Part shown: piece by piece, positions 34,640 to 45,589 of the stretch
Numbering within the stretch: position 1 is the stretch's first letter
Layout of the letters: each line of letters opens with the position of its first letter
Source: Cristatella mucedo
Taxonomy: Eukaryota > Bryozoa > Phylactolaemata > Cristatellidae
Direction: 5' to 3'
Assembly (NCBI GenBank): GCA_009760855.2
Contig: WPIO01000004.1
Span: 2,609,001-2,673,000, forward strand
Length of the DNA: 64,000 nt
Notes under the pieces: generated by a model
What the model was told of the DNA's origin: nothing
Database searches by the model: none
What the model saw: only the letters and a program-made list of their open reading frames with translations
Translations under genes and position numbers: made by a program

Positions 34640-34960
34640 ATCGCTGTTCTGACTCAAACCGTTTAGCCTTACCTCGCACGAACTTTATACTCACAGAGTC
34701 CGGAGCTCACTACCAATGCATATCTCAACGTCCCCCGACGCGACAAAATTTAAAAAGCAAAAAACGTACTTTTTAAAAACAGCATTTGGTGGGTTTTTGT
34801 GATTCGTTCTCTGTGTGGAAGTACCTACTTACACTACGCCTGCTTCTTGCCGATTTTACCACCAAACGATTGGGTGATGCTTTCTATACAGCACCTATAA
34901 AGTAACTAGAGAGAGACTCATTTCTCTGAGATCATTATAAACATAAATTGTTATTATTAA
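34640..34960 (+). mobile_element. diverged L2-like LINE 3' end
   Basis: It holds traces of the C-terminal tail (SPELTTNAYLNVPRRDKI-like, then KFKKQKTYFLKTAFGG), the GTGATTCGTTC word after the stop and an altered stem-loop (AGTAACTAGAGAGAGACTCA). It ends ATTGTTATTATT. It is more diverged than the other family A copies. Confidence 0.65.
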
Positions 34961-34964
34961 ATTT

Positions 34965-35600
34965 CCAGTGTTTTGTTCTCTATGCTTAAGAAGACCTAAT
35001 CAGAGTTGACCTTACCACATTGGTGCCCTCAGATAGCACAGGATTATCTTAAGCTTGCCAAACGAACGTTCACAGCTATCGACTAATACGCTATGGGGAA
35101 AAGAACTTCCAAGGCAGTTCTCGAATTAGAAAACTCATCTTCTCCATAACTGACAATCAAAGACATGAGTTCCAGTAGTGTCTTCAGTTCCAAGTTGTGA
35201 TAGATACGTTAACGATAAAAAACACAATACTTGATATTCCAGGCTCGAGGTTAGCAACAACACCGCCTTAGTAAAAGCACATCAATAGCCTATTATTTGG
35301 CGGTTGACACATGCAGGTGACTTCTAGCCTAATTGCTAGCAGGAATACAGGAGTTCGAGCCCAGCTCTAGATTCACCGACCGGCAGACAGTTGTTCCAGG
35401 AGAGCGACTGTGGTCAGGCACAAGGCTTTAATATTAGACAGGTCATAAGTAGCACAATAATCACAATCAAACGTTATTATGCCAAGGGATGCTCATTAGC
35501 CTCGGCTTATCGAGGCGATCTCATAAGCGTTCCAATTCAGCGGCAAAGCTTGAAGTCGAGGCTCAGCAGTCAAGCTCATAGTTCGTAATCACAGGGGATT
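34965..35600. other. unclassified stretch
   Basis: No domain or repeat is recognised. A word like a tRNA B box (GGAGTTCGAGCCC at about 35349) lacks a matching tRNA fold. Confidence 0.3.
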
Positions 35601-35924
35601 ACACTGACAACACTGTATGGACCGGATGAGCTCTGGCTTGTGTGACAGGCCGGCGCAGCCAGCTAAGCCTAGCTTGTGTGGTCTAATAGTTGGGGGTCGG
35701 TGCTCAGCTGCCGCGGCACGCTGGTTCGCCCTCCACGCTGGTTCGCCCTCCACGTGGTATAGCCGGCCGGGCTCGCCATTGACGCAAAGGAGCCCGTCCG
35801 TAGCTGGACAGGATGGGGCGAGCGAACGGGAAGGGCAGTTGGAATGCGGACGGATGGGTGCACGGCCGTATGCCTGTTGCGCCGCGAGCGCCAGCCGAAT
35901 ACACGGCGGTTGAAGCCCCCTCGG
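35600..35924. other. GC-rich island
   Basis: It is strikingly GC-rich compared with its AT-rich surroundings and has many CpGs. A 17-bp unit, CACGCTGGTTCGCCCTC, is repeated in tandem at about 35727-35760. Long open frames on both strands follow from the base composition; none shows a known domain. It runs straight into a SINE. It may be the unusual head of that SINE copy or a piece captured with it. Confidence 0.5.
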
Positions 35925-36100
35925 TGTTTCCGTGTCGTCGCGTGTGTGCTGCTAACCTCGGTTCCGAGGTCGTGGGTTCGATTCCTGCGGTGGGCGATCC
36001 TTTATCGCCACTGCAAGCGGTGGTGATAACCGTAAAGGCTCTTCTGTCGCTATACAAAAAGAGGCTGTTTGATCAGCTAGGATTTATCGTGTTTATTTAC
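35925..36100 (+). mobile_element. tRNA-derived SINE, copy 5 (best preserved promoter)
   Basis: The B box GGTTCGATTCC is perfect. The body (GGGCGATCCTTTATCGCCAC, GGTGATAACCGTAAAGGCTC) and the 3' end GAGGCTGTTTGATCAGCTAG match the other copies. The A-box side is partly replaced by the GC-rich island (GTGTGTGCTGCTAACCTCGG). Confidence 0.8.
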
Positions 36101-36524
36101 AGCGTCGTGCTCCAGCTTGATCTACGTCTGTAAGCGTGCTCAATTAGCTCAGCCAGTAATAGGCCATTTAATTGTGTTATATTTGTGCTAGCTGTCGTGC
36201 ACACCAATAAACGGCACACACAGAGACCGCTTATTATAGAACGAGGAACCGGGTCTGAGCGGCCATTACGCTAGCTGATCAGCTGCTGAGCTTACTCGAA
36301 AGTGGGCCCACTATTCCCGGACGGAATAGGACGGTGGCTTGGCAAGTCGGGCGGGTCCAATGCATTAAAACAAGGACTTGCTTGAAATAAAGATTGGAAT
36401 TGTCACACGAAAACGATTACAAAAATATTCACAATCTATTTTACTTTTGGAGCCCCTTGGTCTAGTGGCCCGGGGACATCTTTACCCCGCCCCCACACCA
36501 CGCCTCTAGGAATTAAGTATACAT

Positions 36525-36815
36525 GCATTAGCCGATTAACCGGCCTCATTTAAATAGTGACGCAAACAAGCTTTGGCGGTTTCACCATCGCTTGCCCCTG
36601 CCTATGCAGGATCGCTTACTGTATGATTTGAAACCACGACCTCAGCCCTGAAGAGCCCTGTGAGTAGCGCTCAGGGCTGCCGATACCTGATACGTCCAGC
36701 TGGAGGTCACCCAGCTGGGTCAAGCTAACCCTCGGATCTAGGTCTGAGGCCAGCGGCTTGGCCATAGGCTACTCGGCGAAAGTTCTCGGCGAGTTCGAAC
36801 ACATCTATCAACAAG
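36525..36815 (-). mobile_element. tRNA-derived SINE, copy 6 (diverged subfamily, reverse)
   Basis: The reverse complement reads GGGCTGAGGTCGTGGTTTCA, GCAAGCGATGGTGAAACCGC and ends ATGAGGCCGGTTAATCGGCT. It is close to the copy at 21795, including the long head (CAGCGGCTTGGCC, TTCTCGGCGAGTTCGA) up to about 36815. Confidence 0.65.
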
Positions 36816-37790
36816 TTCGCATCCTGATACACAGCCGCTCGCACCTGTGAAGAACGTGTTGATATTTTCGGGACAAAAGCTGGCTGCATTGTGAAAAGGC
36901 GTCGTTCTAAATCAGCCAGATTATGACGTGTAATTAGGATTCGTTATATCTGACTTAAAACGGCCAGGCTCAGATTATGCGATGGTCTATGGCCGATGTA
37001 CCACGTGAGCAGTGACCGTACAAGAGGCAGTCAGTTTTGCATCCGAATTTGACTTAGCATTTGAGGTCTAGGCTTCGGAGCCGTTGATGCATACCATAAA
37101 CGTTGTTAAACATCTATACTCCTCATCACAGTGGGCTGGGCTAATTTTAAGGTGTTACAGTAATGATGTTGTGGCAGTCACGAGTGCATTACAATTGTTA
37201 CACGATCTTCCGATCGGCCGCAGAAACTACGAAACTTGGGCTATAGCGAAAGGAACTTTTTACATGAGGCGACAAATGTATATTGTCATTAGGTTTTGCT
37301 CTATGACCAGCTGGACTACGGGTAAGGTGCTCGTTTTTAAGGATCCAGCTCTCGCGTGCCCTCGAGCCCGGTGGTGTAGGAAAAGCGCGTGGATAAAGAT
37401 TAAGTTCTCTTACGACACTGATGTATTAAATTATACATTTATCTCGAAATCACCACAATAATTCAGGCATGACTAACGTATCCCCGTCCTCATCAAAGGA
37501 TTGTTCCGCAAATTCACATTCACAAGACACGCTGTCGAACATATTTTTGAAGTATTTGATATTAGCTGGAATATTTTTGTCGCCCGTTTCGACGGTCAGG
37601 CACGACGAACGTGTATGCGGCCGGCTGAGCGTAGCGGTACCCCAGAAGGGGCTCTAGGCTCGGTCCACTTTTCTGTTTTTTAAAACATAACAGATGGCCA
37701 CTGTGTGCAGCGATATGTCTCGCCGTTTCTATATCCGATTAGATACGAAAGGTCACTGACCTTGAGTTTAACGATGTGCGGGCCTTGCCA
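36816..37790. other. unclassified stretch with an open frame at 37084-37461
   Basis: The frame at 37084-37461 (+) gives 125 residues from an ATG with no recognised domain, repeats or membrane segment. It may be chance, or part of an unknown element. Confidence 0.3.
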
Positions 37791-37795
37791 GTGAA

Positions 37796-38085
37796 TGTAA
37801 TAATAATAATACTAATAATGTACTTGATAAAGCGCCCTCAGAGAACTTAATCTCTTTCTAGGCGCTTTACATTTGCTGCAAAGGGAAATGCAATTGGATG
37901 GTAAGTAAAATCATGCTTGAAAAATAAACAAAATGAATAACATGGTTAGGGGTTACATGCACAGGGTCAGCATGCAAATGTGGTTAGTGGCAGCATGCAC
38001 AGTGTCAGCACGCATAAGCACAGGAAGGACACATCACAGGGACCCACTAAATGCTGTCCTAAATAGGTGTGTTTTTAAGTTTAAT
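37796..38085 (-). mobile_element. family A LINE 3' end (reverse half of an inverted pair)
   Basis: It starts (TAA)n at 37796. The reversed stem-loop and 3' UTR follow, to ACCCACTAAATGCTGTCCTA and AATAGGTGTGTTTTTAAGTT. It faces the plus-strand end at 38175. Confidence 0.9.
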
Positions 38086-38174
38086 GTAAAGCTTAAAACT
38101 GAGAACAAGTGATTTTAGCCAATTTTGCGGCCTCAATTTCTGTCATTCTTGGAAATGGAAGCATTGAACTGGTT

Positions 38175-38475
38175 TGTGACCTGACCACATTTAAAAGGAA
38201 CCTAAAAACACACCTATTTAGGACAGCATTTAGTGGGTCCATGTGATTCGTCCTTCGTGTGCTTATGCGTGCTGACACTGTGCATGCTGCCACTAACCAC
38301 ATTTGCATGCTGAACCTGTGCATGTCGCCCTTAACCATGTTATTCATTTTGTTTGTTTTTCAAGCATGATTTTGCTTACCATTCAATTGCATTTCCCTTT
38401 GCAGCCAATGAAAAGCGCCTAGAAAGAGATTAAGTTCTCTGAAGGCGCTTAATCAAGTGCATTATTATTATTATT
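38175..38475 (+). mobile_element. family A LINE 3' end (forward half of an inverted pair)
   Basis: It runs from TGACCTGACCACATTTAAAA (LTTFKRNLKTHLFRTAFSGS) through the 3' UTR and stem-loop to (ATT)n at 38461. With 37796-38085 it makes an inverted repeat of about 290 bp per arm around a 90-bp centre. Confidence 0.9.
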
Positions 38476-38779
38476 CTTACCTAGCTTATTGTAATTTCCT
38501 GCTCTTGGCCATTGAGGCGTACGCCTGTTGAATGCTATTTCTGTATTCATCACAGCTCACCATTGCTGCACGTGCGCTGTTCGGGCGATGCTGTCTCGAC
38601 CACGTTGCATCACAAGGGACTTGAGGTGTCCTGAGCCCAAATTAATTCATTTGGTGAAGACTATGTCGTTGCATCGAGGTGTATGCAAAGCATGCATGAG
38701 GATCGCACGAATCCCAGTCCTGCCGATCTGGACGAACAACTAGTCGGAACAGGTCGCAGCTCTCTCTGCCTGCTCTGTG

Positions 38780-39150
38780 GCTATCTTAATTAAGTGTAGT
38801 AAAAAGAGCTCGTCTCCTGAAGACCAAATACCAACCCTTCTGTGGTCTTTACTAGAAGACTAACTTGGCGCAGCCACAACTCAGATTTGTGATGCTTCTC
38901 TGGAAAACGGGCGTGCACCCACGTACTTTAATCGCCCATCGTTAGCTCGATACCTAAAATTCCATGAATATTAAGTTATTAAAAGGTGCAATATTAAAAG
39001 GTGCTAGAAAACTATCGCCCATTTTCCTTCTTCATTTTCTGTGAAAGATTCTTGATGGGATTGCCTCCAAAACGTTGGCAAAGCACTGCGGTTGTTAAAT
39101 ACACGAAGCCCCTGCTGCTGAGTTTCCGATCGTGTTTGCCATCGAGCTCA
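38780..39150 (+). mobile_element. badly decayed LINE reverse-transcriptase start
   Basis: Weak but ordered matches to the RT start: VTSASLENGRAPTYFN-like (near 38890), then ENYRPFSFF and FCERFLMGL-like near 39010-39060. It resembles 42880-43060 (CTCCTGAAGACCAAATACCA there and here). Confidence 0.45.
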
Positions 39151-39159
39151 CAGAAGGCT

Positions 39160-40130
39160 AAGATGATAATGAGTTAAGTGCCCACCGGAAGCAGATGGAT
39201 GGTTCGCCTGCTGTAAGAGCAGGCTTTTTATAATCGGACCAGGCGGTTCTTTGCACGGCAGGAAGGAGAGTCAGCCAGTGACGCTGCAAACATGCACAGT
39301 CTCACCCTGCCATTGGGTGGCGCTAATCCTTCTCTCGATATTGCTGCTTTGCATGCACCGAATTTCCTACGTACATTGCTTTCCTCGACTGTTCCTACAA
39401 GGTAGTAAGATTGATGCTCATTTTCTCGTCTTTGAGCCCCGTTTCTTCTCAATGGTGATTCGTGCGAAAATTTGGACCATAATTCTCTGCAGGGTCACGA
39501 GTTGGTGCTTCAGTAGGTAGGATTAAGGATGATCAGAACATATCCACCTTTTCCCCTTCCCCTGGGAGCAGCCACGAGCCAACCCTTGAGTCTGAGCGAG
39601 TGAGTGGGAAACCATTTAGCAGCCACGTCAGGGTTGAGCAGTCTCGGCTCGACGGTAGCTGTAGCAGACGACACGACCAACTATCGTGGCCTTGTGCCAG
39701 CACGTACCAGTGGGCGCATACCAAAACGGGAGTGCTAGTGCCTAATACGTCAAAGTGAGTGTGTCCGCACTCATTTCCAGTTTACAAAAGCGTGAGTGTG
39801 CTGAACGCATGCCTTGAGTGCCTGTGTGCTCATGCATTCGCTCTCACCCTGTGCACTCGTTCACACCTAAGCACAAAGAGGAAACAAAGACGGTAGGCAT
39901 TAAGAGATTAAAGACTTCTGTTGGGTAAAAAAATGATGTCATTAACTAACTGCAGCGGCCTCTGCCCAAAAGTCCTTAGGCTACAAACACTGTAACGGTT
40001 CTGTTCTGGTCTTTGTGGACGTGTGACAAAGATGAGAAGCAGACGGCTAGAAGCAATAGTAATGAGTCGAAGGTGCTGCCTCGATACAAGCCCAAACCAC
40101 ACACGACTTAGCTGTTGCATTAGTTTGGCT
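39160..40130. other. unclassified stretch
   Basis: No gene or repeat family is recognised. A run of GTG-rich words (about 39755-39870) has no clear period. Confidence 0.3.
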
Positions 40131-40580
40131 TTTTATTCCGCCTATACATCGATAATGACGTAGATTTCCACTCCAATGCAGTTAACACACATGTGTCCTT
40201 TTGCTTTGATCCCTTCCAGCCCCCTCGAACATCAAAATCTCTCAACTCCCTAGTTACACGTATGTCTGACATCCGCACACGCACGGTACCGAGCCTTCTC
40301 ATATTGAATGACGATGCAACTTACAAACTTACTAGTTATGGGAAAACCAAGCGTTACTAAGTAATTGAAAACTGTAAACTAAATATCTGGTCCACAATCA
40401 AATCGTCTGTTGCATCTGCTCACCCACCAGGCTAGGAATCATAGCACCTGCTTTCCCGACTAAAAACACTTAGGCATACTTCGGACGAACCTTCAAATCC
40501 TCTGACGACCGTGCCTTTAGTTTTTATTCTCCCTAAGTCCGAGACTCACTCCCAACGGACGTCATGATGTTTCCTGACTA
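40130..40580 (+). mobile_element. decayed family A LINE fragment
   Basis: It reads CFDPFQP-like, SLNSLVT, SDIRTR and ILNDDAT with TSYGKTK, the RT region just after the YADD box, then after a deletion the FSPKSETHSQRTS-like tail. It abuts the GA microsatellite. Confidence 0.65.
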
Positions 40581-40625
40581 TATACAACAGAGAGCTAGAA
40601 AGCGCGAGGAAAAGAGAGAGATAAA

Positions 40626-40630
<5 letters not shown>

Positions 40631-40712
<82 letters not shown>
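40631..40712. repeat. (GA)n microsatellite
   Basis: About 80 bp of GA dinucleotides, followed by a GA-rich stretch to about 40800. It lies on the spacer side of satellite block 3, as the CT run does for block 2. Confidence 0.95.
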
Positions 40713-40714
<2 letters not shown>

Positions 40715-40867
40715 ACAGATGGATAAAGACAGAGAAACAGAGGTACAAAGAGAGCTCGAGAGAAGGAGAGAGTAAGAAAGCAGAGCAGAGTGTATCTGGA
40801 GCGGTAGACACTCCTACAATTCCAGCTACACAAAGATCTACGGCAACGGCTCGGCTCGAAGCAGCAG

Positions 40868-42225
40868 TTTACTACAATCCCTGGCTAATCGACCACAAAT
40901 TATCTGCACAAAGTAACAATTGTCACACCATTTTACATTTAATTTGTGCTAAAAGTGAAGTCGTAGAAATCTAAAGCTATTTTTGCATGCTAGTTGTCAA
41001 CAATGCACGGCAGCCGACAGCAATCCCAGGGACCAATACCACAATCTGTGGCAAATCGACGAGAAATCGGCTGCACCAAGCTCCAGTTGTCTTTCCAAAT
41101 AACATCTCATTGCACTCGCACATACTTTCAACCTGCTCTGACCGTTCAAGTTTAGGGATTGCAGGGCAATTGACGATAATGACCCGGGCGAATACGGCAA
41201 TCCATCATGATCCATGGCAAATCACGTCAAAGTGACTGCGTCAAGGTCAAGTTTATCTTACGTCACAGCGAACTGTGTTAGTATAATCGCATCAATTCAA
41301 CCAATCGAGGACGTGCTAGCGCGAGCAATGAATGACAGTCGCTATCAATGGCCCGGGCCAATACCCCGATTCATGACAAATCGACGAGAAATTGGCAGTG
41401 CAAAGCCCCAATTGTCATTACGTGTAATATTCCGCTGCCTACAAAGTGAAATCTTGGCATTTTCCAGATGCTTCGCTCGTTAACTGTCAGCAATGTACTG
41501 CAATCCACAGCAATGGTCGATGCCTATAGCTCAATCCGCGGAAAATTGATAAAATTGGCTGCAAGAAACTGCAAATCTCATTCCGCATAGCATGTAACTG
41601 TGCGCTCGCATAATTTTCAACGATTGTGAGCTTTCAGTCAATGGCAACCCACGGTAATCGACCTCAATGGCCCGGAAAATACGCCAATTAATAATGGTCC
41701 ATTACAAATGAACTAAAAATTGCTGGGAGAAGCTCACAATTTTCTTTCGTATTGCACTACACTTCATTAGAAGTGCAGCCACATTTTTTTAAGCAACTGA
41801 CATAGGCTGAATCGACGGCTATTGAAGGAAATCGACGGCATGGGCCTAGCTTCGACCGAAATCTGCTTCAGATTGACTAGACGTTGGCTGTTCGAAGCTC
41901 CAGTTATGATGCTAAATAGTGTTCACTATGAGTGCTTGTACTTTTAACCCATTGGGCGAGTCAATCACTGGTAATGAATGACGATCGAAGGCAATGGCCC
42001 GAGAAAATACACCAGCATGTGCAGCTCTGTTACAATTACACACAAAGCAGGTGTAGAACATCTAGTGGCTTTGCTTAGTACAGGGCACTGCATTGGAGGT
42101 ACAGCCGCATCATTTCAAGAAATTGCAAACGTGCAATTGAGGGCGATGCACTGCGCTTGACGGCAAGGGCCAGAGAAAATACTGCAATCCATAACGCCAC
42201 AAATAGACAGGCAGTTGCTAGGCGA
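40868..42225 (-). repeat. satellite block 3: ~8 degenerate monomers, reversed relative to block 2
   Basis: Reversed cores at about 41022, 41180, 41340, 41502, 41660, 41827, 41980 and 42150 (for example CGCTATCAATGGCCCGGGCC and AATCGACGGCATGGGCC), 153-170 bp apart. The same monomer body is seen reversed, such as CCAATTGTCATTACGTGTAA. The identity of the family with block 2 is clear; orientation is opposite. Confidence 0.85.
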
Positions 42226-42229
42226 TGCT

Positions 42230-42880
42230 CTGAGGATACTATACAAGGTATTACTATTATTATTGTAGTTTGTTCTTGTCTGCATTGCAGAAAGCCAGCC
42301 GATGACCACCACCAACAGTTTAAAACAACGCACGGAGCCGATGGGCGAACGGCTCCCTTAGGCTCTTACTCACACTCGACTGTTCCCTCCTCCCCACTCC
42401 CTCCCAACCACAACTCATCCCGTGAGTTGGCGGGAGGACAAAGCCGACCCGTAGATAAACCACAGCCGTCGGACCACAGCTGACCACCGGCCTGTCACTA
42501 GGCCACAGCCACCAGCTGTTTGACCCTGGGGTGGTTTAGGGCACTTACCGGTCTGCCTGCAATGGCAGTGTGCCTGCGAACCCAGTGTCTATGATCGAAT
42601 CATGCATACATAGAAACACAAACCACATTTATTATCTCACAAAGTGCAAATGTAAGCTTGTACGGGAATTAAGCACTACCTGTAATTTCGCTGCCAATTT
42701 GATTTGGACGATCGGCTGTCCACTTTCTTCGCTGAGGTATTGGCATTTATTCGCACCACTATAAAGCTACCTCAGACTGAAGCAAATATCAGGTCTCAAA
42801 CTGCAATTTTCCTTATGAAATGTCTCTAGTTTTACGCATGTAGACAAGCTACTCTTACAAAACTCCGTAAAGCGAGATCG
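42230..42880. other. unclassified stretch with a GC-rich part
   Basis: 42330-42560 is GC-rich and CCAC-rich. A reversed tRNA-B-box-like word (GGGTTCGCAGGC on the minus strand) is present, but the SINE family body is not. Nothing is called. Confidence 0.3.
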
Positions 42881-43620
42881 TCTCCTGAAAACCGAATACC
42901 ATCCTTTATTTTGTTTTCACTGTCAGACAAACTTGGACCAGCTATGACTTCAGTTTTGAATGCTTAAATGACAGGAGTGCACCAACGTCTTTCGATCAAT
43001 CGCCAAACGGTTCTACTGATACTTAAAAAGCCTGTATTTTATATAAAGGTCTTAGCAAACTAATGCAAAGTTTATCATCTTCGTTTTTTGTCAACAATTC
43101 TTATAAAAATTACGACTATTCAACATTTAGAACCCATGGAAAGAATACGTTATCACAAAAATTCCCTTTATTTAATCGACACGACTCCACTTAACTGCTC
43201 TCCTCAATGTGTCCAATAAAATCCTAAGCAGCAACGATGATGGCACTGTTACTGCCCCGGGCCTGTTAACAACTATCGGTTGCATTTGCCACTATTGATA
43301 GCGACATTCTACCCGAATGATTTTATCAACGATCGGTCAGGCGCACAATGCACTGGCGCCATTCAAATCACAGTTTTCCGATTGCGTTCAATTTGTGTTG
43401 CGTGGGACTCAATTCTTGTCCATCAGACTAGTCACATGAAAAGGTCAACAGGGGTTTGACCTCAGTCATTTGCTCTTCTTTATTACTACTAAACCTCTGG
43501 GGAAATTTATTCGGGCAAACTGTATCATCTACATCCATGGTGGTAACGCCCATCTGTATATTTAATTTAATTGTAATGTGCTCCATTGACTGATAGGCTT
43601 AATACTTGCCTTCCTGACGT
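42880..43620 (+). mobile_element. badly decayed LINE (RT)
   Basis: Broken frames show AFATIDSDIL-like (first catalytic block), LRGTQFLSIRLV, and KPLGKFIRANCIIYIHGGN followed by AHLYI. This is the segment around the YADD box of the family B type (PLGKFIKANGI in the copy at 48.9 kb). Its start resembles 38780-38900. Confidence 0.5.
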
Positions 43621-44540
43621 TTGATTATGGATGTCGGCAGCGACAAATTCTCTTAAACGGAAAAGAATAAAACCAAGCCTCTAGTAGGCATCCCCAATCC
43701 TGCGGCTGAACTAAAATACTTCCCTCTTGTGATCGATGGAGTTTCTGCATGACCATCACCATCATGTGCCTGGAATTTAGGTGCCCTTGTCTACATCGGC
43801 CTAAATTCTAAACGTGTAATAAGATTTTCTTCGCACCACTGGCATCGCTACCAATCCGTGGCTAAGATTAAATAGCATGCATTCCTGTGTAGTACCTCTC
43901 CCCCACCTACGCAACGCCTCCAATTTGCTCAGAGTCTAAGATGGTACCGCATAAGCTAATACTAAATAAAGTACATAACACTATAGAATATTTACATCGC
44001 TCTTACCTAGAACACTTGAAACATTGAATAGCTCTGCAATTCTATCTATGCTAGACTGCCACAGTTCCATCTTAATTGGGCTACCGAAAAGAAACCGTTT
44101 AGCTTTTGCAGCTTGCGAGGGATATGGCAGTAAGGCAAGCCAAGGACACTCAGAGGGTCAGCCACGTGCTTTCTTGGCTGTCGGAGCTGTAAAGATTCGG
44201 GTTTGATCAACGCATACACAGTAAAATGCTTGCAGTAGTCGACGAGACCTGCCATTACTTGGCTTCTTTTCATGAGCTGACTTCTGCAAAATGTTTTGTC
44301 ACCTAGGTCCTAATTTTATAGTGTTCCGGATCTTCCATTCTTACGCTTAAACACTTTTGGCGAGAAAGGGTTTGCTCAACAAGCCCCAGACAGGGAAACG
44401 CATTTGTACAAACCTTACACAACATCTGATGACAATAATGATAAAAACAGATTTTTATATCGGCTTCAGAAAACTTCTCCTCATTCTAGGTAATGCACTG
44501 GAACGAATGCATGAAGTTATCACCGATCATTTTGTAATTA
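43621..44540. other. unclassified stretch
   Basis: No recognised gene or repeat. Confidence 0.3.
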
Positions 44541-44544
44541 TTTC

Positions 44545-44635
44545 TATACAGCATCCATAAAGTTTCTAGAAAGAGAATGAGTTCTCAAATTTCTACTCAA
44601 ATAAATTACTTTTGCTTTTAATATTATTATCGTGA
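44545..44635 (+). mobile_element. ancient L2-like 3' tail
   Basis: TAAAGTTTCTAGAAAGAGAA and TGAGTTCTC, followed after a degraded part by AATATTATTATC, match the family A end region. There is little else of the element. Confidence 0.5.
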
Positions 44636-44639
44636 TAAA

Positions 44640-45580
44640 TCAGGTTTCTGGTATCTAACTCAGAGTAAACATGCACAATATGGTTTTCTCCTATAGTAGA
44701 CTGTATCACGTACACTCCCTCCTCCCAGGAAACTACTTTCATTCTGTAGGTGCTATGGTAATGGACTCCTTAGTTACGGAGACCCCGGCAGCAGTAAATT
44801 ATATACGCATTATCCCTAATGATAGTTTACTTGCCGAACAAGAGTCGCTTCTGGTTTGTGAGCCGATGTGAACATACAAATGCAAACATGTTTCTGGCAA
44901 GTAAATAAGGAGTGGGCCTTGGAATGCTGTTTGCAGCCGGTTGCTATGAGCTGAGAGGGGGAAGGGGCGGCAATTCGCCTAGCCGATCGGGTTTACGCTT
45001 TTTGATTCTTATAAATACCAGTTGAACGGTTGTTCTCGAGAGGGCGTGCCATTATTTTGAAAATTAAACGTGTTTTAATAGCTTGATGTGATTTTCTGCG
45101 TTTTTGTTTAGGGCTAAGGACTTTGTATTTACATAGTTCACCACGAACGCTCGGTTCCCGAGGTCGGGTTTAAAAGAAACTGCTGAGCTCAATGTACTAC
45201 TTCCGATGTAAGTGGAGCTGACAAAATAATTGTATTACTATATTCCGGTCATCTGTCAATCACCAAATCTGGGATTGCATCTATAACTAGTTCGCCTTTT
45301 AACAGGCAAATTTACAAAAAACTCAAAGTTTTACGCCCGTTTTCGGCCCTTCCCAGCATCCAACCATCAGCTAGTATTTTCCAGGCCGTCTGGGTGAGGG
45401 CTAAAAGTGTGGTATTTAGAGGTAAAAACGCGTCGAGCATGCCAGCTAGGGTCGCGTGTTGTGCCAATCCAATAGCAATGACAACAGGTCGGAAGGGGGA
45501 CTGAGCAGCAGACGCAAACACATATTCTCAAACGGACAGCATCGACGTGAAAGGTCTTTAGGTTTCGCAAATCACAGACG
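44640..45580. other. unclassified stretch
   Basis: No gene recognised. A word at 45138-45172 resembles the middle of the tRNA-SINE (CTCGGTTCCCGAGGTCGGGT) but the rest is missing. Confidence 0.3.
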
Positions 45581-45589
45581 GTTTTTAAT

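Noticed and set aside
35330-35380. tRNA-like word GGAGTTCGAGCCC
   Set aside because: No matching T-stem or A box in place.
35925-36010. Functional tRNA gene
   Set aside because: The B box is good, but no acceptor stem can be paired and the sequence continues as the SINE body seen elsewhere.
35704-36057. 117-residue frame on the minus strand with AGIEPTTSEP
   Set aside because: GIEPTTS is the reverse reading of a tRNA-type B box (GGTTCGATTCC) in the SINE, and the rest is the GC-rich island; no domain is present.
37084-37461. Conventional gene
   Set aside because: 125 residues without a recognised domain or splice context; recorded only as an unclassified frame.
33712-40712. CT and GA runs as exact inverted partners of one element
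   Set aside because: Only the dinucleotide composition agrees; the flanking CT-rich sequences do not match base for base, so they may have arisen separately. Kept only as supporting context.
40546-40833. Frames with long Ser-Leu or Arg-Glu runs
   Set aside because: They come from the (GA)n/(CT)n microsatellite.
30500-42225. CRISPR-like or prokaryotic repeat array
   Set aside because: Monomers are long and degenerate without unique spacers, and the context is clearly eukaryotic.
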